In this document: positions 6,996 through 16,324 of the stretch, piece after piece | How the letters are laid out: every line of letters begins with the position of its first letter | Numbering within the stretch: the stretch's first letter is position 1 | Source of the DNA: Kiritimatiellia bacterium | GTDB lineage: Bacteria; Verrucomicrobiota; Kiritimatiellia; CAIVKH01 | Reading direction: 5' to 3' | Assembly (NCBI GenBank): GCA_025054615.1 | Contig: JANWZO010000016.1 | Coordinates: 1-58,812, forward strand | Length of the DNA stretch: 58,812 nt | Notes under the pieces: generated by a model | What the model saw: the letters and a program-made list of their open reading frames with translations, nothing else | What the model was told of the DNA's origin: nothing | Database searches by the model: none | Translations under genes and position numbers: made by a program

Positions 6996-9968
6996 CTAGA
7001 ACGGCGTCTGATAGGCGCGTCGGATCTTGTCGAGCGGCAAATCGACCACCTTCCGCCCGAATAGCCCGATCGACAGCTCCGGCGCCGCCATCACATCGCC
7101 AACGCGCGCGCACGGCAACCCCCGAAATATCGCCTCGAGTTCGGCCGCGCGTTCGGCGGGGCAGGTGACGACGAAACGGCTGTTGCTTTCGGCGAAGAGG
7201 AGGGCGTCGAGCGAAGCGCCGTCCTCAGGGACTTTTTCCAGCGCGATCCGGGCGCCGAGGCCGCCTCCCAGCGCGGCGAAGGCGAAGGCGATCGCGAGGC
7301 CGCCGAGCGTAGGAGTGTGGCTCGAACGGATGAGCCCGCGGACCTGCGCCTCGTTCATGGCGTGATAGATCGATTTGGCCATTTCCAGGTCGAGACTCGG
7401 CGGCTGGCCACCGATTCGATGGGGCTGGCCGGCGGCGAGGGCGCGCTGTCGGTGATATTCGGAAGCGCCCAGTTCACTGCGCGTCAGACCGATGACGAAG
7501 ATTGCGTCCCCAGCCTGCTTGAAGGGCATGGTCACGGCCTGCCGGACGTCATCGATTTTTCCGATCGTCGAAATCAGCAGCGTTGGGGGGATGGAGATCT
7601 TGCGACCGCCTCGAGTCGAGTCGTTCTTCATCGAGTCTTTGCCGCTGATGAGGGGGACGCCGTAAGCGGTGCAGACGTCGTAAAGGGCCTGATTCGCTCG
7701 GACAAGTTGGGCCAGCTTATAGGGGCCATCCGGGGTCTTTTCGGAGAGCACCGGATCCGGCCAGCAGAAATTGTCAAGCGCGGCGATGCGGTCCCAGCGG
7801 CCGCCCGCGCTGACAATTCGGCGTACGGCTTCGTCGACCGCGGAAGCCGCCATCGCGTACGTATCCAGATCGGACAGAAACGGATTGACCCCTTCCGCGA
7901 GTACGATCCCCTCACGGGATTCATAATCGACACGCAGGATGGTGGCATCGCTCGGCACATCGGAGCAGATTCCGACAAAGGGCTTGAGCACGCTGAGGCC
8001 CTTGACTTCGCCGTCGTAGTGGCGGCTGATCGGTTCTTTGGATCTAATGTTCGGGGCGGCGAGCAGGCGAAGGACCCAAACGCTGCGGTTGCCCGCGCGC
8101 AGGGGTTTGGGTGGGGGGACGCGTGGGGGCGACCAGGCGGCAGCCAATTCCATGCGCGGACAGCCGTCGTGGAGAAAGTCGAGCCGCAGCATTCCGCAAA
8201 GGCGTCCGCGGTGGCTTACGCGCAGAAGCCCAGATTGGGTGAACACGCCAAGCCGGGCCACCTCGACGTCGCGCCGCCTGGCCAGTTCAGCAAAAGAATC
8301 CCAGCATTCGGGGGGCACGGCGAGGGTCATCCGTTCCTGGGCCTCGGATAGGAAGATTTCCCATGGATGGAGCCCTTCGTATTTCAGAGGGGCATTGGTC
8401 AGATCCACATCGGCCCCGCCGCTGAGCCGGCACATTTCACCGATGGAGCTGCTGAGACCTCCGGCTCCGTTATCGGTGAGCGTGCGATAGAGGCCGAGGT
8501 CACGCGCCTCAATCAGGAATTCGTATAGCTTGCGCTGGGTGATGGGGTCTCCGATCTGTACGGCCTGGGAGGGCGACTCCTGACGGAGTTCCTCGGATGA
8601 AAACGTGGCGCCGTGGATACCATCTTTACCAATCCGGCCGCCGGCCATCACGATGTAATCGCCGGGCAGAACCTCTTTGCGTTCGCTCGGGCGGCCGCCG
8701 ACGAGGACCGGCAGCCGGCCAACCGTGCCGCAGAAGACCAGCGGTTTTCCAAGGAATCGCTCGTCGAATCGCTCCCAGCCGCGCGCCCATGGGATTCCGC
8801 TTTGGTTGCCGCCATCGATGACGCCCTGGTGCACGCCATCGCGGATGCGGCGAGGATGCATGAGGCCCTCGGGGAGATCGCCCGCGTAATCGGGCGGTCC
8901 GAAGCAGTATCCCCAGGTGTTGCAGACCATCTCTCCTCCGACGCCCGTGCCGAGCGCGTCGCGGTTGACGCCGACAATCCCGGTGATGGCGCCGCCATAG
9001 GGGTCCAGCGCGGACGGACTGTTATGCGTCTCCACCTTGAACAAAATATTCCAGCGTTCGTTGAACCGAATGACGCCGGCATTGTCGCTGAACACGGAGA
9101 CCAGCCAGTCGATGCGCCGGCTGACCTGTTCCGTTGTTGCCCGAATGAATGTTTTGAAGAGCGAATCGATTTCGCGCTCGGCGCCGTTTTCGTCGCGGTA
9201 GCGGATTTTCGCCGCGAAAATTTTGTGTTTGCAATGCTCGCTCCACGTCTGGGCGAGGCATTCGAGTTCCAGGTCGGTTGGGCGGGGCGGCAGGCCTGCG
9301 GAGGCCCGCTCTGCGCGGATATCCGGGCGCCGATAGTAGTCGCGGATGGCGCGCATTTCGTCGAGGGAAAGCGAGAGAATGCCGTCCCGACTGATTCGCA
9401 GGAGCTCGTCATCGGGAACTTCCAGATCGATTTCGCGGACCGCTGGCGCGGTGTCGTCGCGTATGACGGGGGGTTCCCGATGAGGCGGCGCATTCAGCCA
9501 TTCATCGCGGCTGTAGATCTGAACGGTGTGGATCAGAGGGTTGGCAAGGAGCTCTGCCGCGATTCGCTCGGCGCCACTGCGCTCCATCGGGCCGATAAGA
9601 AAGTACTGTGTGGCGGTGTAGACCTGCTCATAGGGCCCGATCGGTCGGTCCAGAACATCAGCGAGCACGTCGCGGGCGGTTCGGCCGACGTTGTCGGTCA
9701 CGCCCGGCTTGAATCCGATCTCGAGCAGCCAATCGAAGGGCGGCGCGGGGAGGCGGTCGAGTGCGGCCTCTTGCGTGACGGGATCGCAAAACGCCCGCAG
9801 GGTTCGGCCGGTCTCATCCGGATTGAGCGGGACGTCGATCAGATAGACATCCCTCGTGCGGCAGGATCGCACCGGCAGTTGCAAATAGGACCGCGCGCGC
9901 CATGCCGTGCCCTCGCCGCGCGGGTCAGGCACGCCCGGCTTGAGGCCGATCTCGATTCGAATCGCCAT
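6996..9968 (-). CDS. purL: Phosphoribosylformylglycinamidine synthase PurSL fusion (PurS-PurS-PurL)
   Basis: This is the ATP-dependent synthetase that converts FGAR to FGAM with ammonia from PurQ. The protein has 990 residues. It opens with two PurS-like units: IRIEIGLKPGVPDPRGEG at residues 3-20 and LLEIGFKPGVTDNVGRTA from about residue 80, both matching the KxGVxDPxG signature of PurS. The PurL body follows, with SEHCKHK near residue 244, ETHNSPSALDPYGGA, and a second AIRS-like half carrying ISGKDSMKND. Small PurL proteins have about 740 residues plus separate PurS; large ones of about 1300 also contain the glutaminase. This one is intermediate, with PurQ separate. The start at 9968 (MAIRIEIG) matches PurS; the open frame continues 75 bases upstream without similarity. 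Confidence 0.95.
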   Translation of the reverse strand: MAIRIEIGLKPGVPDPRGEGTAWRARSYLQLPVRSCRTRDVYLIDVPLNPDETGRTLRAFCDPVTQEAALDRLPAPPFDWLLEIGFKPGVTDNVGRTARDVLADVLDRPIGPYEQVYTATQYFLIGPMERSGAERIAAELLANPLIHTVQIYSRDEWLNAPPHREPPVIRDDTAPAVREIDLEVPDDELLRISRDGILSLSLDEMRAIRDYYRRPDIRAERASAGLPPRPTDLELECLAQTWSEHCKHKIFAAKIRYRDENGAEREIDSLFKTFIRATTEQVSRRIDWLVSVFSDNAGVIRFNERWNILFKVETHNSPSALDPYGGAITGIVGVNRDALGTGVGGEMVCNTWGYCFGPPDYAGDLPEGLMHPRRIRDGVHQGVIDGGNQSGIPWARGWERFDERFLGKPLVFCGTVGRLPVLVGGRPSERKEVLPGDYIVMAGGRIGKDGIHGATFSSEELRQESPSQAVQIGDPITQRKLYEFLIEARDLGLYRTLTDNGAGGLSSSIGEMCRLSGGADVDLTNAPLKYEGLHPWEIFLSEAQERMTLAVPPECWDSFAELARRRDVEVARLGVFTQSGLLRVSHRGRLCGMLRLDFLHDGCPRMELAAAWSPPRVPPPKPLRAGNRSVWVLRLLAAPNIRSKEPISRHYDGEVKGLSVLKPFVGICSDVPSDATILRVDYESREGIVLAEGVNPFLSDLDTYAMAASAVDEAVRRIVSAGGRWDRIAALDNFCWPDPVLSEKTPDGPYKLAQLVRANQALYDVCTAYGVPLISGKDSMKNDSTRGGRKISIPPTLLISTIGKIDDVRQAVTMPFKQAGDAIFVIGLTRSELGASEYHRQRALAAGQPHRIGGQPPSLDLEMAKSIYHAMNEAQVRGLIRSSHTPTLGGLAIAFAFAALGGGLGARIALEKVPEDGASLDALLFAESNSRFVVTCPAERAAELEAIFRGLPCARVGDVMAAPELSIGLFGRKVVDLPLDKIRRAYQTPF

Positions 9969-10032
9969 GGGGCGCCAGTGTTGGACAGATTGACGGCCAG
10001 AACAAGACGGAACTGAATGCGGCGCTTGCGAA

Positions 10033-10050
10033 ATAGGCGGCATCGCCTAT
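10033..10050 (+). promoter_or_regulatory. Perfect inverted repeat just upstream of aroC
   Basis: ATAGGCG and CGCCTAT form a perfect 7-bp stem with loop GCAT, ending 9 bases before the aroC ATG. It covers the place where the ribosome binding site should be, and no purine-rich Shine-Dalgarno sequence is visible. It could be an operator for the purL-aroC divergent region or an RNA hairpin affecting aroC translation. Confidence 0.4.
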
Positions 10051-10059
10051 CGTGGCGGT

Positions 10060-11136
10060 ATGTCCAGCACATTTGGCACGTTGTTTCGGGTGACGACGTT
10101 CGGGGAGTCCCACTGCAAGGGGGTTGGCGCGGTGGTAGATGGTTGTCCGCCGAGGATGCCGCTTACCGAGGCGGACATTCAGCCCCAGTTGGATCGGCGC
10201 CGACCGGGCCAGAGTGCGGTCAGCACCCCCCGATCCGAGCGCGACGAGGTCGTCATTCTCTCGGGCACTGAACAGGGCGTCACGTTGGGTACGCCCATCG
10301 GACTATTTGTGGCGAACCAGGACCAGCGTCCCGGCGACTACAAGGAAATGCAGAACATCCCGCGGCCATCCCATGCGGATTACACCTATCAAATGAAATA
10401 CGGCATCCGCGCCTCGAGCGGAGGCGGCCGCTCCAGCGCGCGGGAGACGATCGGTCGGGTCGCCGCCGGGGCGATTGCGGAGAAGTGGCTTCGCATCACA
10501 TATGGAATCGAAATTGTTGCGTGGGTCAGTTCCGTCGGCGCCATCGATGCGCCGCCGATCGATTTCGAGACGGTTTCGCGCAAGGATGTCGATGCAACCA
10601 TCATCCGGTGTCCGCATGCGGAAACGGCCGAGCGCATGATTCGCGCGGTGCAAGAGGCGCGGGAGTGCGGGGATTCCGTCGGCGGCGTGGTCACCTGCGT
10701 ATGTCGCGGCGTGCCGGCGGGTTGGGGCGAGCCCGTGTTCGACAAATTGGAGGCCAAACTCGCGCAGGCGATGCTTTCACTTCCCGCCACCAAGGGCTTT
10801 GAAATCGGGTCCGGATTTGCGGGCGCGCGAATGCGGGGCAGCGAGCACAATGACGCGTTCGTCAAAAAGGGAGACCGGCTGGGCACGCGAACGAATTACA
10901 GCGGCGGAATCCAGGGCGGAATCTCGAACGGCGAGCCCATCTGGTTTCGCGTCGCGTTCAAGCCTCCAGCGACCATTAGCCAGCCCCAGCCAACGGCCGA
11001 TTTTGATGGCAACGAGACCATCCTGGAGGCGAAGGGTCGACATGACCCCTGTGTGGTCAACCGCGCCGTCCCGATTGTCGAGGCGATGGCCGCGCTAGTG
11101 CTCATCGACGCTGCCCTCATCCAGCGGTCGCGCTGA
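10060..11136 (+). CDS. aroC: Chorismate synthase
   Basis: This enzyme catalyses the last step of the shikimate pathway, EPSP to chorismate, using reduced FMN. The 358 residues match the family length. Diagnostic motifs are [17 protein letters not shown] at 14-30, the FMN/phosphate loop [13 protein letters not shown] near residue 122, GSEHND near 264 and [13 protein letters not shown] near 286. It is divergent from purL with 91 bases between the starts, so the two probably share a control region. No other aromatic pathway gene is nearby. Confidence 0.97.
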   Translation: MSSTFGTLFRVTTFGESHCKGVGAVVDGCPPRMPLTEADIQPQLDRRRPGQSAVSTPRSERDEVVILSGTEQGVTLGTPIGLFVANQDQRPGDYKEMQNIPRPSHADYTYQMKYGIRASSGGGRSSARETIGRVAAGAIAEKWLRITYGIEIVAWVSSVGAIDAPPIDFETVSRKDVDATIIRCPHAETAERMIRAVQEARECGDSVGGVVTCVCRGVPAGWGEPVFDKLEAKLAQAMLSLPATKGFEIGSGFAGARMRGSEHNDAFVKKGDRLGTRTNYSGGIQGGISNGEPIWFRVAFKPPATISQPQPTADFDGNETILEAKGRHDPCVVNRAVPIVEAMAALVLIDAALIQRSR

Positions 11137-11154
11137 AAAAACGCGGAGCTCTGT

Positions 11155-13299
11155 TCAGGGCGCCAGTTGGACGCCGGAGCGGAAGAAGCGGGCGGGCAGC
11201 GAATTGGTTTCCACCCATACGATCGGAACGCCCACGCCCTGGAGGTTTGTGGCAATCGGGATCCACGTGGAATCCATCACGTTGGAAGACGCTTCGATCC
11301 GGTACAGGCGGCCCGTCGCGGTCGGCACAGTGATCGTCTGATCGGTAGCATTTGTTGATACCGCCAGAAGAATGCGATGGAAGTCCGAGGGGTTGTTCGG
11401 ATCCGTCAGCGCGACAAACTCATGAAGGTCGGGGAAACCGTCGCCATCGCTGTCCCGGTCAGGCGGGGATGCGGATGTGCAATCAAATCCGTTCGCGGTT
11501 TCCCAAGCGTCATGCATGCCGTCTCCGTCGATGTCCGGCGTGTCCGATGCGGATGTTCCGAACTGGACGAGTAAGCGCGGCGGCGTGCCCGATTGCTGGT
11601 TGCTCCAGCAGCGCCAATGGTCGCCTGAGCCGTTCGCCGTGAGAACGACGAGTCCGAGATAGTTGCCAGGCGACCAGTCGGGGCGGTTGATGACCTCTTG
11701 AATTACGGCGGCCAGGTTCGGGGAATCATATTCGCCGTGCGTGGCGAACGCCGGCGGCGACCAAGTGACAGACGCGGACGTCAAAGGATAAAGGCCGGTA
11801 ACCGACGGACCGGAACCCCCCACAAACGGGGCGATATTGCTCACGTTGTAGGCGCGAATGATGAAAGTGGGAGATCCACTGTTGTCGGCAAAGCCCCGCA
11901 GGCGGAGCGTCGCGGTTTGGATGGAAGCGCCGGCGGGAATGGCGAGCGGAAACGCCATTGCGGGTTCGTAGCGGTACGATGGCGCATTTTCGCGTCCCGC
12001 GCAGAGGCAATTCGCGTTGTATTGGTTCTGGAAGGCGTTGACACCCGAGAACGACTCCACATTCCGGTTAGCCGCAGGCACCGGTTGGTCGACTGCGCCG
12101 CCGGGGAGGGGGGCATAGCCGGCGCGAAGGAAGAGACCGGTCACAGGAATAAAGAGGAGGCGATTTTGCGGGCCGGCATCGGACCAGCAACGGAACACGT
12201 ACACAGTCCCATTCAACGTTTGATTGGTGGGCGCGATGAGGGTGAACCAGTTCGTCACGGGGAGCATGCGCGTGAACGGTGTGACGTCAGAGACCCCATC
12301 TAGGATAATTGCCAATCCGGAAGGCACTGAGTGGATCGTCACGTTGGTCATGGGCGGCGGCGGGGGCGGCGGTGCCGGCGGACCGAGCGGGGCGGTCCAG
12401 TTCGTGTCGACGCTGCGGGGCATCCATTGGCCGTTGTTTGTGACGCCGGCGATCAGCCGACCCACGGGGGACAGGCCGGTGAGATCATAGACGTTGGTTC
12501 CACTGCCCTCCTCAAACCGGTAATAGGCGACCAGTCCGGGCGTGTTCGTCGCGAGAACGTTCCAATACACGTTGGAAATTTCGGCTTGCGATAGCGCTTG
12601 CGTCCAAACGCGGAACTCGTCGAGAAAGCCATTGAAGGAGGGGTAGGCCGCTCCTGCGTCGTGTTTTTCGGCGGCGAGGACGAGATAGGGATCAGAGTTC
12701 GGATAACTTGTTGGCCGGCCCACGCGGTATCCGATGTGGCCGGTGGGGCCGAAGCCCTGCGCGTCGAGCCGGCCGTCGACATAGATGCGCATCAGTCCAC
12801 TGCTCCGAACGCGCGTCACCGCCACGTGGTGCCAGAGGTCATCCCCCACGTTGTTGGTGCCGACAATCGTGCGGCCGAGATTTGTTCGGGAAAGGCCAAA
12901 CGCCACCACTCGGGATCCGCCGACCGCGCCGATGCTCACCCCAAAATCGCCGTAATCGCCATCGAAGAAAACATCCCGGTCTACGACGACATTCCCTGTA
13001 ATCCACCCGTCGCCGTTGTTCGTGTCGTATACGACGCCATTGTTGTCGGCCGCGCGGCAGCGCATCCAAAATTCGATGGTAAAATCATCGCCTACATTTA
13101 GCGGATTGCCGGGCGAATTGATGGGAATTTTGACACGATCCTGGTCGCCGGGCGGCCCGACTCCGGTGCCGTAGAATCGCAGGGAATAATGCGAAGTTTG
13201 CGCTTGAGCGGCGGGCACAGCCAAAAAGATGCCGGCAGCAGCCACCCAGCCACATGCAATTCTCCAAGCCCGGCACCGATGGATAAGATGCCGAATCAT
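11155..13299 (-). CDS. Secreted LamG / DNRLRE-like / type-3 calcium-repeat protein
   Basis: A secreted protein of 714 residues. The signal peptide ends near AAQA at residue 34. Residues 35-280 form a LamG (concanavalin-like) jelly roll with HHVAVTR, MRIYVDGRLD and VAYYRFEEGSGT. A poly-Pro linker follows, then a short beta-rich unit (TIHSVPSGLAIILDG) and a DNRLRE-like beta-sandwich at about 400-575 (SIQTATLRLRGF, then VIQEVINRPDW and RLLVQF). Two calcium-binding DxDxDG stretches come next (DIDGDGMHDAWE, DRDSDGDGFPDLHE), then a C-terminal module (GRLYRIEASSNV). LamG and DNRLRE units usually bind carbohydrate or sit at the cell surface; no catalytic domain is visible. The C-terminal calcium-repeat plus module arrangement is shared with the giant protein at 30277. 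The start at 13299 gives the best signal peptide. Confidence 0.8.
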   Translation of the reverse strand: MIRHLIHRCRAWRIACGWVAAAGIFLAVPAAQAQTSHYSLRFYGTGVGPPGDQDRVKIPINSPGNPLNVGDDFTIEFWMRCRAADNNGVVYDTNNGDGWITGNVVVDRDVFFDGDYGDFGVSIGAVGGSRVVAFGLSRTNLGRTIVGTNNVGDDLWHHVAVTRVRSSGLMRIYVDGRLDAQGFGPTGHIGYRVGRPTSYPNSDPYLVLAAEKHDAGAAYPSFNGFLDEFRVWTQALSQAEISNVYWNVLATNTPGLVAYYRFEEGSGTNVYDLTGLSPVGRLIAGVTNNGQWMPRSVDTNWTAPLGPPAPPPPPPPMTNVTIHSVPSGLAIILDGVSDVTPFTRMLPVTNWFTLIAPTNQTLNGTVYVFRCWSDAGPQNRLLFIPVTGLFLRAGYAPLPGGAVDQPVPAANRNVESFSGVNAFQNQYNANCLCAGRENAPSYRYEPAMAFPLAIPAGASIQTATLRLRGFADNSGSPTFIIRAYNVSNIAPFVGGSGPSVTGLYPLTSASVTWSPPAFATHGEYDSPNLAAVIQEVINRPDWSPGNYLGLVVLTANGSGDHWRCWSNQQSGTPPRLLVQFGTSASDTPDIDGDGMHDAWETANGFDCTSASPPDRDSDGDGFPDLHEFVALTDPNNPSDFHRILLAVSTNATDQTITVPTATGRLYRIEASSNVMDSTWIPIATNLQGVGVPIVWVETNSLPARFFRSGVQLAP

Positions 13300-13437
13300 A
13301 GGATACAAAACGCTACAAACCATACACCAACTTCGGCGTGTGGAAACCTGAATCAGCCGGCAACTTTCACCTGCGGCGTCGACACATTCCCGCTCGCCGT
13401 GCCCTGTGCGTTTTAGATCCGGTCTTGTCCGGCGCGT

Positions 13438-14448
13438 TTATTCCTGGACCAGTTCCGCGAGCTTGAACCCAGCCTCCCGGAGCATCGCCATGTCCTTCTC
13501 GTAGCCCTGGCCACCTGTGGTCAGGTAGCCCTCCGTGAACATGGAGTTGGCCGGATAAAGGGCAAGCGGCTGCATGTGGCGAAGCACGACCTCGCGGCCG
13601 CCGGCGATGCGGATGTCGCGGGTGGGGTTGACAAAGCGGAACATGCACAGGCATTTCAGCGCCTCGACCGGAGACATCTTTTCGAGATGGGCCAGCGGCG
13701 TCCCTGGCCGCGGATCGAGAAAGTTCACCGGAATCGATTCGACCTCGAGTTCGCGGAGGGTGAAGGCGAGATCGACGCGGTCCTCCAGCGTCTCGCCCAT
13801 GCCCATGATGCCTCCGCAGCACGCCTCCATACCTGCGGCTTTTGCGAATTTAACGGTTTGTACCCGATCCTCAAAGGTGTGCGTTTGGCAAATTTTCGGA
13901 AAGAACGCGCGAGACGTTTCCAGATTGTGGTTGAACCGGTCCACTCCTGCGGCGGCGAGCCGGACAGCTTGCGCTTCAGTGAGGATCCCCAGGGAGGTGC
14001 AAATCTTGATGTTCATCTCGGATTTGATCCGCCGTACCGCCTCGCAGATCACGTCCAGCTCGCGTTCCGAGGGTCCGCGCGTCGAGGTTACCATGCAATA
14101 TTTGACCGCCCCGAGCTCGTAGGCCTTACGTGCGCCCTCGACGAGTTCTTCGACGGTTTGCATCGGATAGCGTTGGACGCCGCTGTACGCGCCAATCGCC
14201 TGGCTGCAAAACGCGCAGTTCTCCCGGCACAGTCCGCTTTTGGCATTTCGGAGCACGTGCAGGCGCACGTCCCGGCCATGGAAACGACGCCGCACACGAA
14301 AGGCCGCGTGCAGCAGTGCCAGCAGGTCGTCGTCATCCGATTGCAGGATTGCAAGAGCTTCCTCGCGCGTTGGCGCGATGCCCGCCAAGGCTCGTTCAGC
14401 GAGTTCGTCCCAGTCGACTGCCGCGATTTTTCTTTCCGCTTTCGCCAT
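13438..14448 (-). CDS. bioB: Biotin synthase
   Basis: A radical SAM enzyme that inserts sulfur into dethiobiotin to make biotin. The 336 residues match the family. The SAM-cluster cysteines are C74, C78 and C81 in CRENCAFCSQ. Other conserved stretches are NHNLETSRAFFPKICQTH and AGGREVVLRHMQPLALYPANS, with the Arg that ligands the second cluster. The start at 14448 (MAKAERKIAAVDW) is favoured; the frame stays open 102 bases upstream into the purH start region, but that part is not similar to BioB. bioA is present 7 kb away and bioD, bioF and bioH are absent, so the biotin genes are scattered. Confidence 0.96.
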   Translation of the reverse strand: MAKAERKIAAVDWDELAERALAGIAPTREEALAILQSDDDDLLALLHAAFRVRRRFHGRDVRLHVLRNAKSGLCRENCAFCSQAIGAYSGVQRYPMQTVEELVEGARKAYELGAVKYCMVTSTRGPSERELDVICEAVRRIKSEMNIKICTSLGILTEAQAVRLAAAGVDRFNHNLETSRAFFPKICQTHTFEDRVQTVKFAKAAGMEACCGGIMGMGETLEDRVDLAFTLRELEVESIPVNFLDPRPGTPLAHLEKMSPVEALKCLCMFRFVNPTRDIRIAGGREVVLRHMQPLALYPANSMFTEGYLTTGGQGYEKDMAMLREAGFKLAELVQE

Positions 14449-14548
14449 GCCGCTTTTTATACAATCCGCTGAACGAGCTGCAAACCTAAAACCGGGCTGG
14501 AAATGGCCCTTTCGCTCCGCTACAAGGAAAAGGTCACGCGTTCCAACC

Positions 14549-16177
14549 ATGAAAATTCAGCGCGCACTCATCAGTGTCTCGGACAAGAGCGGCATCCTCG
14601 ACTTCGCTGCCGGTTTGGCCGAATTCGGCATTGAGCTTTTGTCGACTGGCGGCACCGCGCGGCTCCTGCAGAGTGCGGGCCTTCCCGTCCGCGATGTTTC
14701 GGAATTTACTGGATTTCCTGAGATGCTCGGCGGCCGTCTCAAGACCTTGCATCCCAAAGTTCATGCGGGCCTCCTGTATCTCCGCGGGGACATCGAGCAC
14801 GAGCGGACCATGCAGAAGCACGGTTTCCTCCCCATCGACCTGGTCGCGGTCAATCTTTACCCCTTTGAGGCCACCGCCTCCAAGCCTGACATTTCGTTCG
14901 ACGCCGCCATTGAGCAAATTGACATCGGCGGCCCCACGATGCTCCGATCCGCCGCGAAAAACCACGCGTTTGTGACCGTAGTGACCGATCCTGCGGACTA
15001 CGCGCGCGTGCTCGCCGAGATGAAGCAGCGGGGCGGCTCAACCAGCCATGAGTTGCGTCGCGAACTTGCGTTCAAGGTTTTCGCGCAGCAGGCTCGGTAT
15101 GACGCGGCGATAGCCGCGTTTCTCGCCAAATCGATCGAGCCGCGCACCGTGCCCCCGTTTGTCCTTGCCTTCACAGCGGGCGAGCGACTCCGATACGGCG
15201 AAAATCCCCACCAAGAGGCAATCGTCTATCGTGAACCCGCCGTTGATGAGGCGTGCGCCGCTCACTGCACCCTCCTTCACGGCAAGGAAATGTCCTACAA
15301 CAACTACCTCGATGCCGACGCCGCTCTGGAGGCGGTCCGGGAGCTGGCAGGACGCCACGGTGTCGCAATCGTCAAGCACACCAATCCCTGCGGGTATGCC
15401 ACCGGCGCCACGCTGGCGGAGGCGTTTGAGGCCGCATGGGCGGGTGACCCGGTGTCCGCATTCGGCAGCGTCGTCGCAGTCAGCTCGCGCGTTGATCTCG
15501 CGACCGCGCAGTGCACGGCCAACCGATTCATCGAGGTCCTGATCGCCCCAAACTACGACTCGGATGCTCTCGAGTTTTTGAAGGCTAAAAGCCGGAGCCT
15601 GCGATTGCTCCAACTCAACGCCCCGCTCGCCATCGCAAAATCCGGAGCGTCCATCCGCCAGATCAATGGAGGGCTGCTGGTCCAGGATCGCGATGTGGAA
15701 TCGATCGCGCAATGGATGGTTCCGACGGCAGCCTTTTTTCCCGAAGAAAAGAAAGCCCTCGCCGAATTCGGCATCAAGGTCTGCAAGCACATCAAATCCA
15801 ACGCGATCGCGATCGTTCGCGAATACACGCCGGGGCAGTTCATGCTGCTGGGCATGGGCGCCGGCCAGCCCAACCGTGTCGATGCACTGCGCAAGTTGGC
15901 GCTCCCCCGCGCCGAGGAGAACATTCACGCGTTGTACGAATCGCAGCGGCTATATGGCACGACCTTGAAAGAATTTCGCGACCAGATTATTCGGGAGTGC
16001 GTGCTGATCTCAGATGCGTTTTTCCCGTTCCCCGACGCCATCGAACATGCCGCCGAGGCAGGCATTCGATACATCGTTCAGCCGGGAGGCTCCAGGAAGG
16101 ACGAGGAGATCATCGCGGCCTGCGACCGCTACGGGATCGCGATGGCATTCACCGGCATGCGTCATTTCAAACACTGA
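14549..16177 (+). CDS. purH: Bifunctional AICAR transformylase / IMP cyclohydrolase
   Basis: This enzyme carries out the last two steps of IMP synthesis. The 542 residues have an N-terminal MGS-like cyclohydrolase domain (ALISVSDKSGI, then GFPEMLGGRLKTLHPKVHAG near residue 60) and a C-terminal transformylase domain containing the KHTNPCGYA active-site Lys-His and SDAFFPFPDAIEHA. It is divergent from bioB across 100 bases. Although purL and purQ lie 5 kb away, purH has its own transcription unit. The start MKIQRALISVSDKSG at 14549 matches the family; the open frame reaches further upstream only because of GC-rich sequence. Confidence 0.97.
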   Translation: MKIQRALISVSDKSGILDFAAGLAEFGIELLSTGGTARLLQSAGLPVRDVSEFTGFPEMLGGRLKTLHPKVHAGLLYLRGDIEHERTMQKHGFLPIDLVAVNLYPFEATASKPDISFDAAIEQIDIGGPTMLRSAAKNHAFVTVVTDPADYARVLAEMKQRGGSTSHELRRELAFKVFAQQARYDAAIAAFLAKSIEPRTVPPFVLAFTAGERLRYGENPHQEAIVYREPAVDEACAAHCTLLHGKEMSYNNYLDADAALEAVRELAGRHGVAIVKHTNPCGYATGATLAEAFEAAWAGDPVSAFGSVVAVSSRVDLATAQCTANRFIEVLIAPNYDSDALEFLKAKSRSLRLLQLNAPLAIAKSGASIRQINGGLLVQDRDVESIAQWMVPTAAFFPEEKKALAEFGIKVCKHIKSNAIAIVREYTPGQFMLLGMGAGQPNRVDALRKLALPRAEENIHALYESQRLYGTTLKEFRDQIIRECVLISDAFFPFPDAIEHAAEAGIRYIVQPGGSRKDEEIIAACDRYGIAMAFTGMRHFKH

Positions 16178-16234
16178 CGCCGCCCCGCCGACTCCCTCGG
16201 ACGTCATAGGAGGGGCCGCGATTTCATCATTTGT

Positions 16235-16255
16235 AAATTCCATGTAATGAAATTT
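16235..16255 (+). repeat. Degenerate single copy of the TTCCAT palindrome
   Basis: AAATTCCATGTAATGAAATTT is palindromic at 8 of 10 paired positions and resembles the unit of the three arrays. It stands alone, with no partner at 31-32 bp on either side, about 70 bp before the ABC cluster. It may be a decayed member or chance similarity in an AT-rich gap. Confidence 0.35.
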
Positions 16256-16324
16256 TGAACGATGAAGCCGATGAATTGTCAAAGTGCGAGGTCGTAAGGA
16301 GGTTGCAGAGAATCACTCCGCCCC

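Noticed and set aside
8613-10016. 467-codon plus-strand open frame opposite purL
   Set aside because: It is antisense to well-conserved PurSL sequence, with no domain or start signal of its own.
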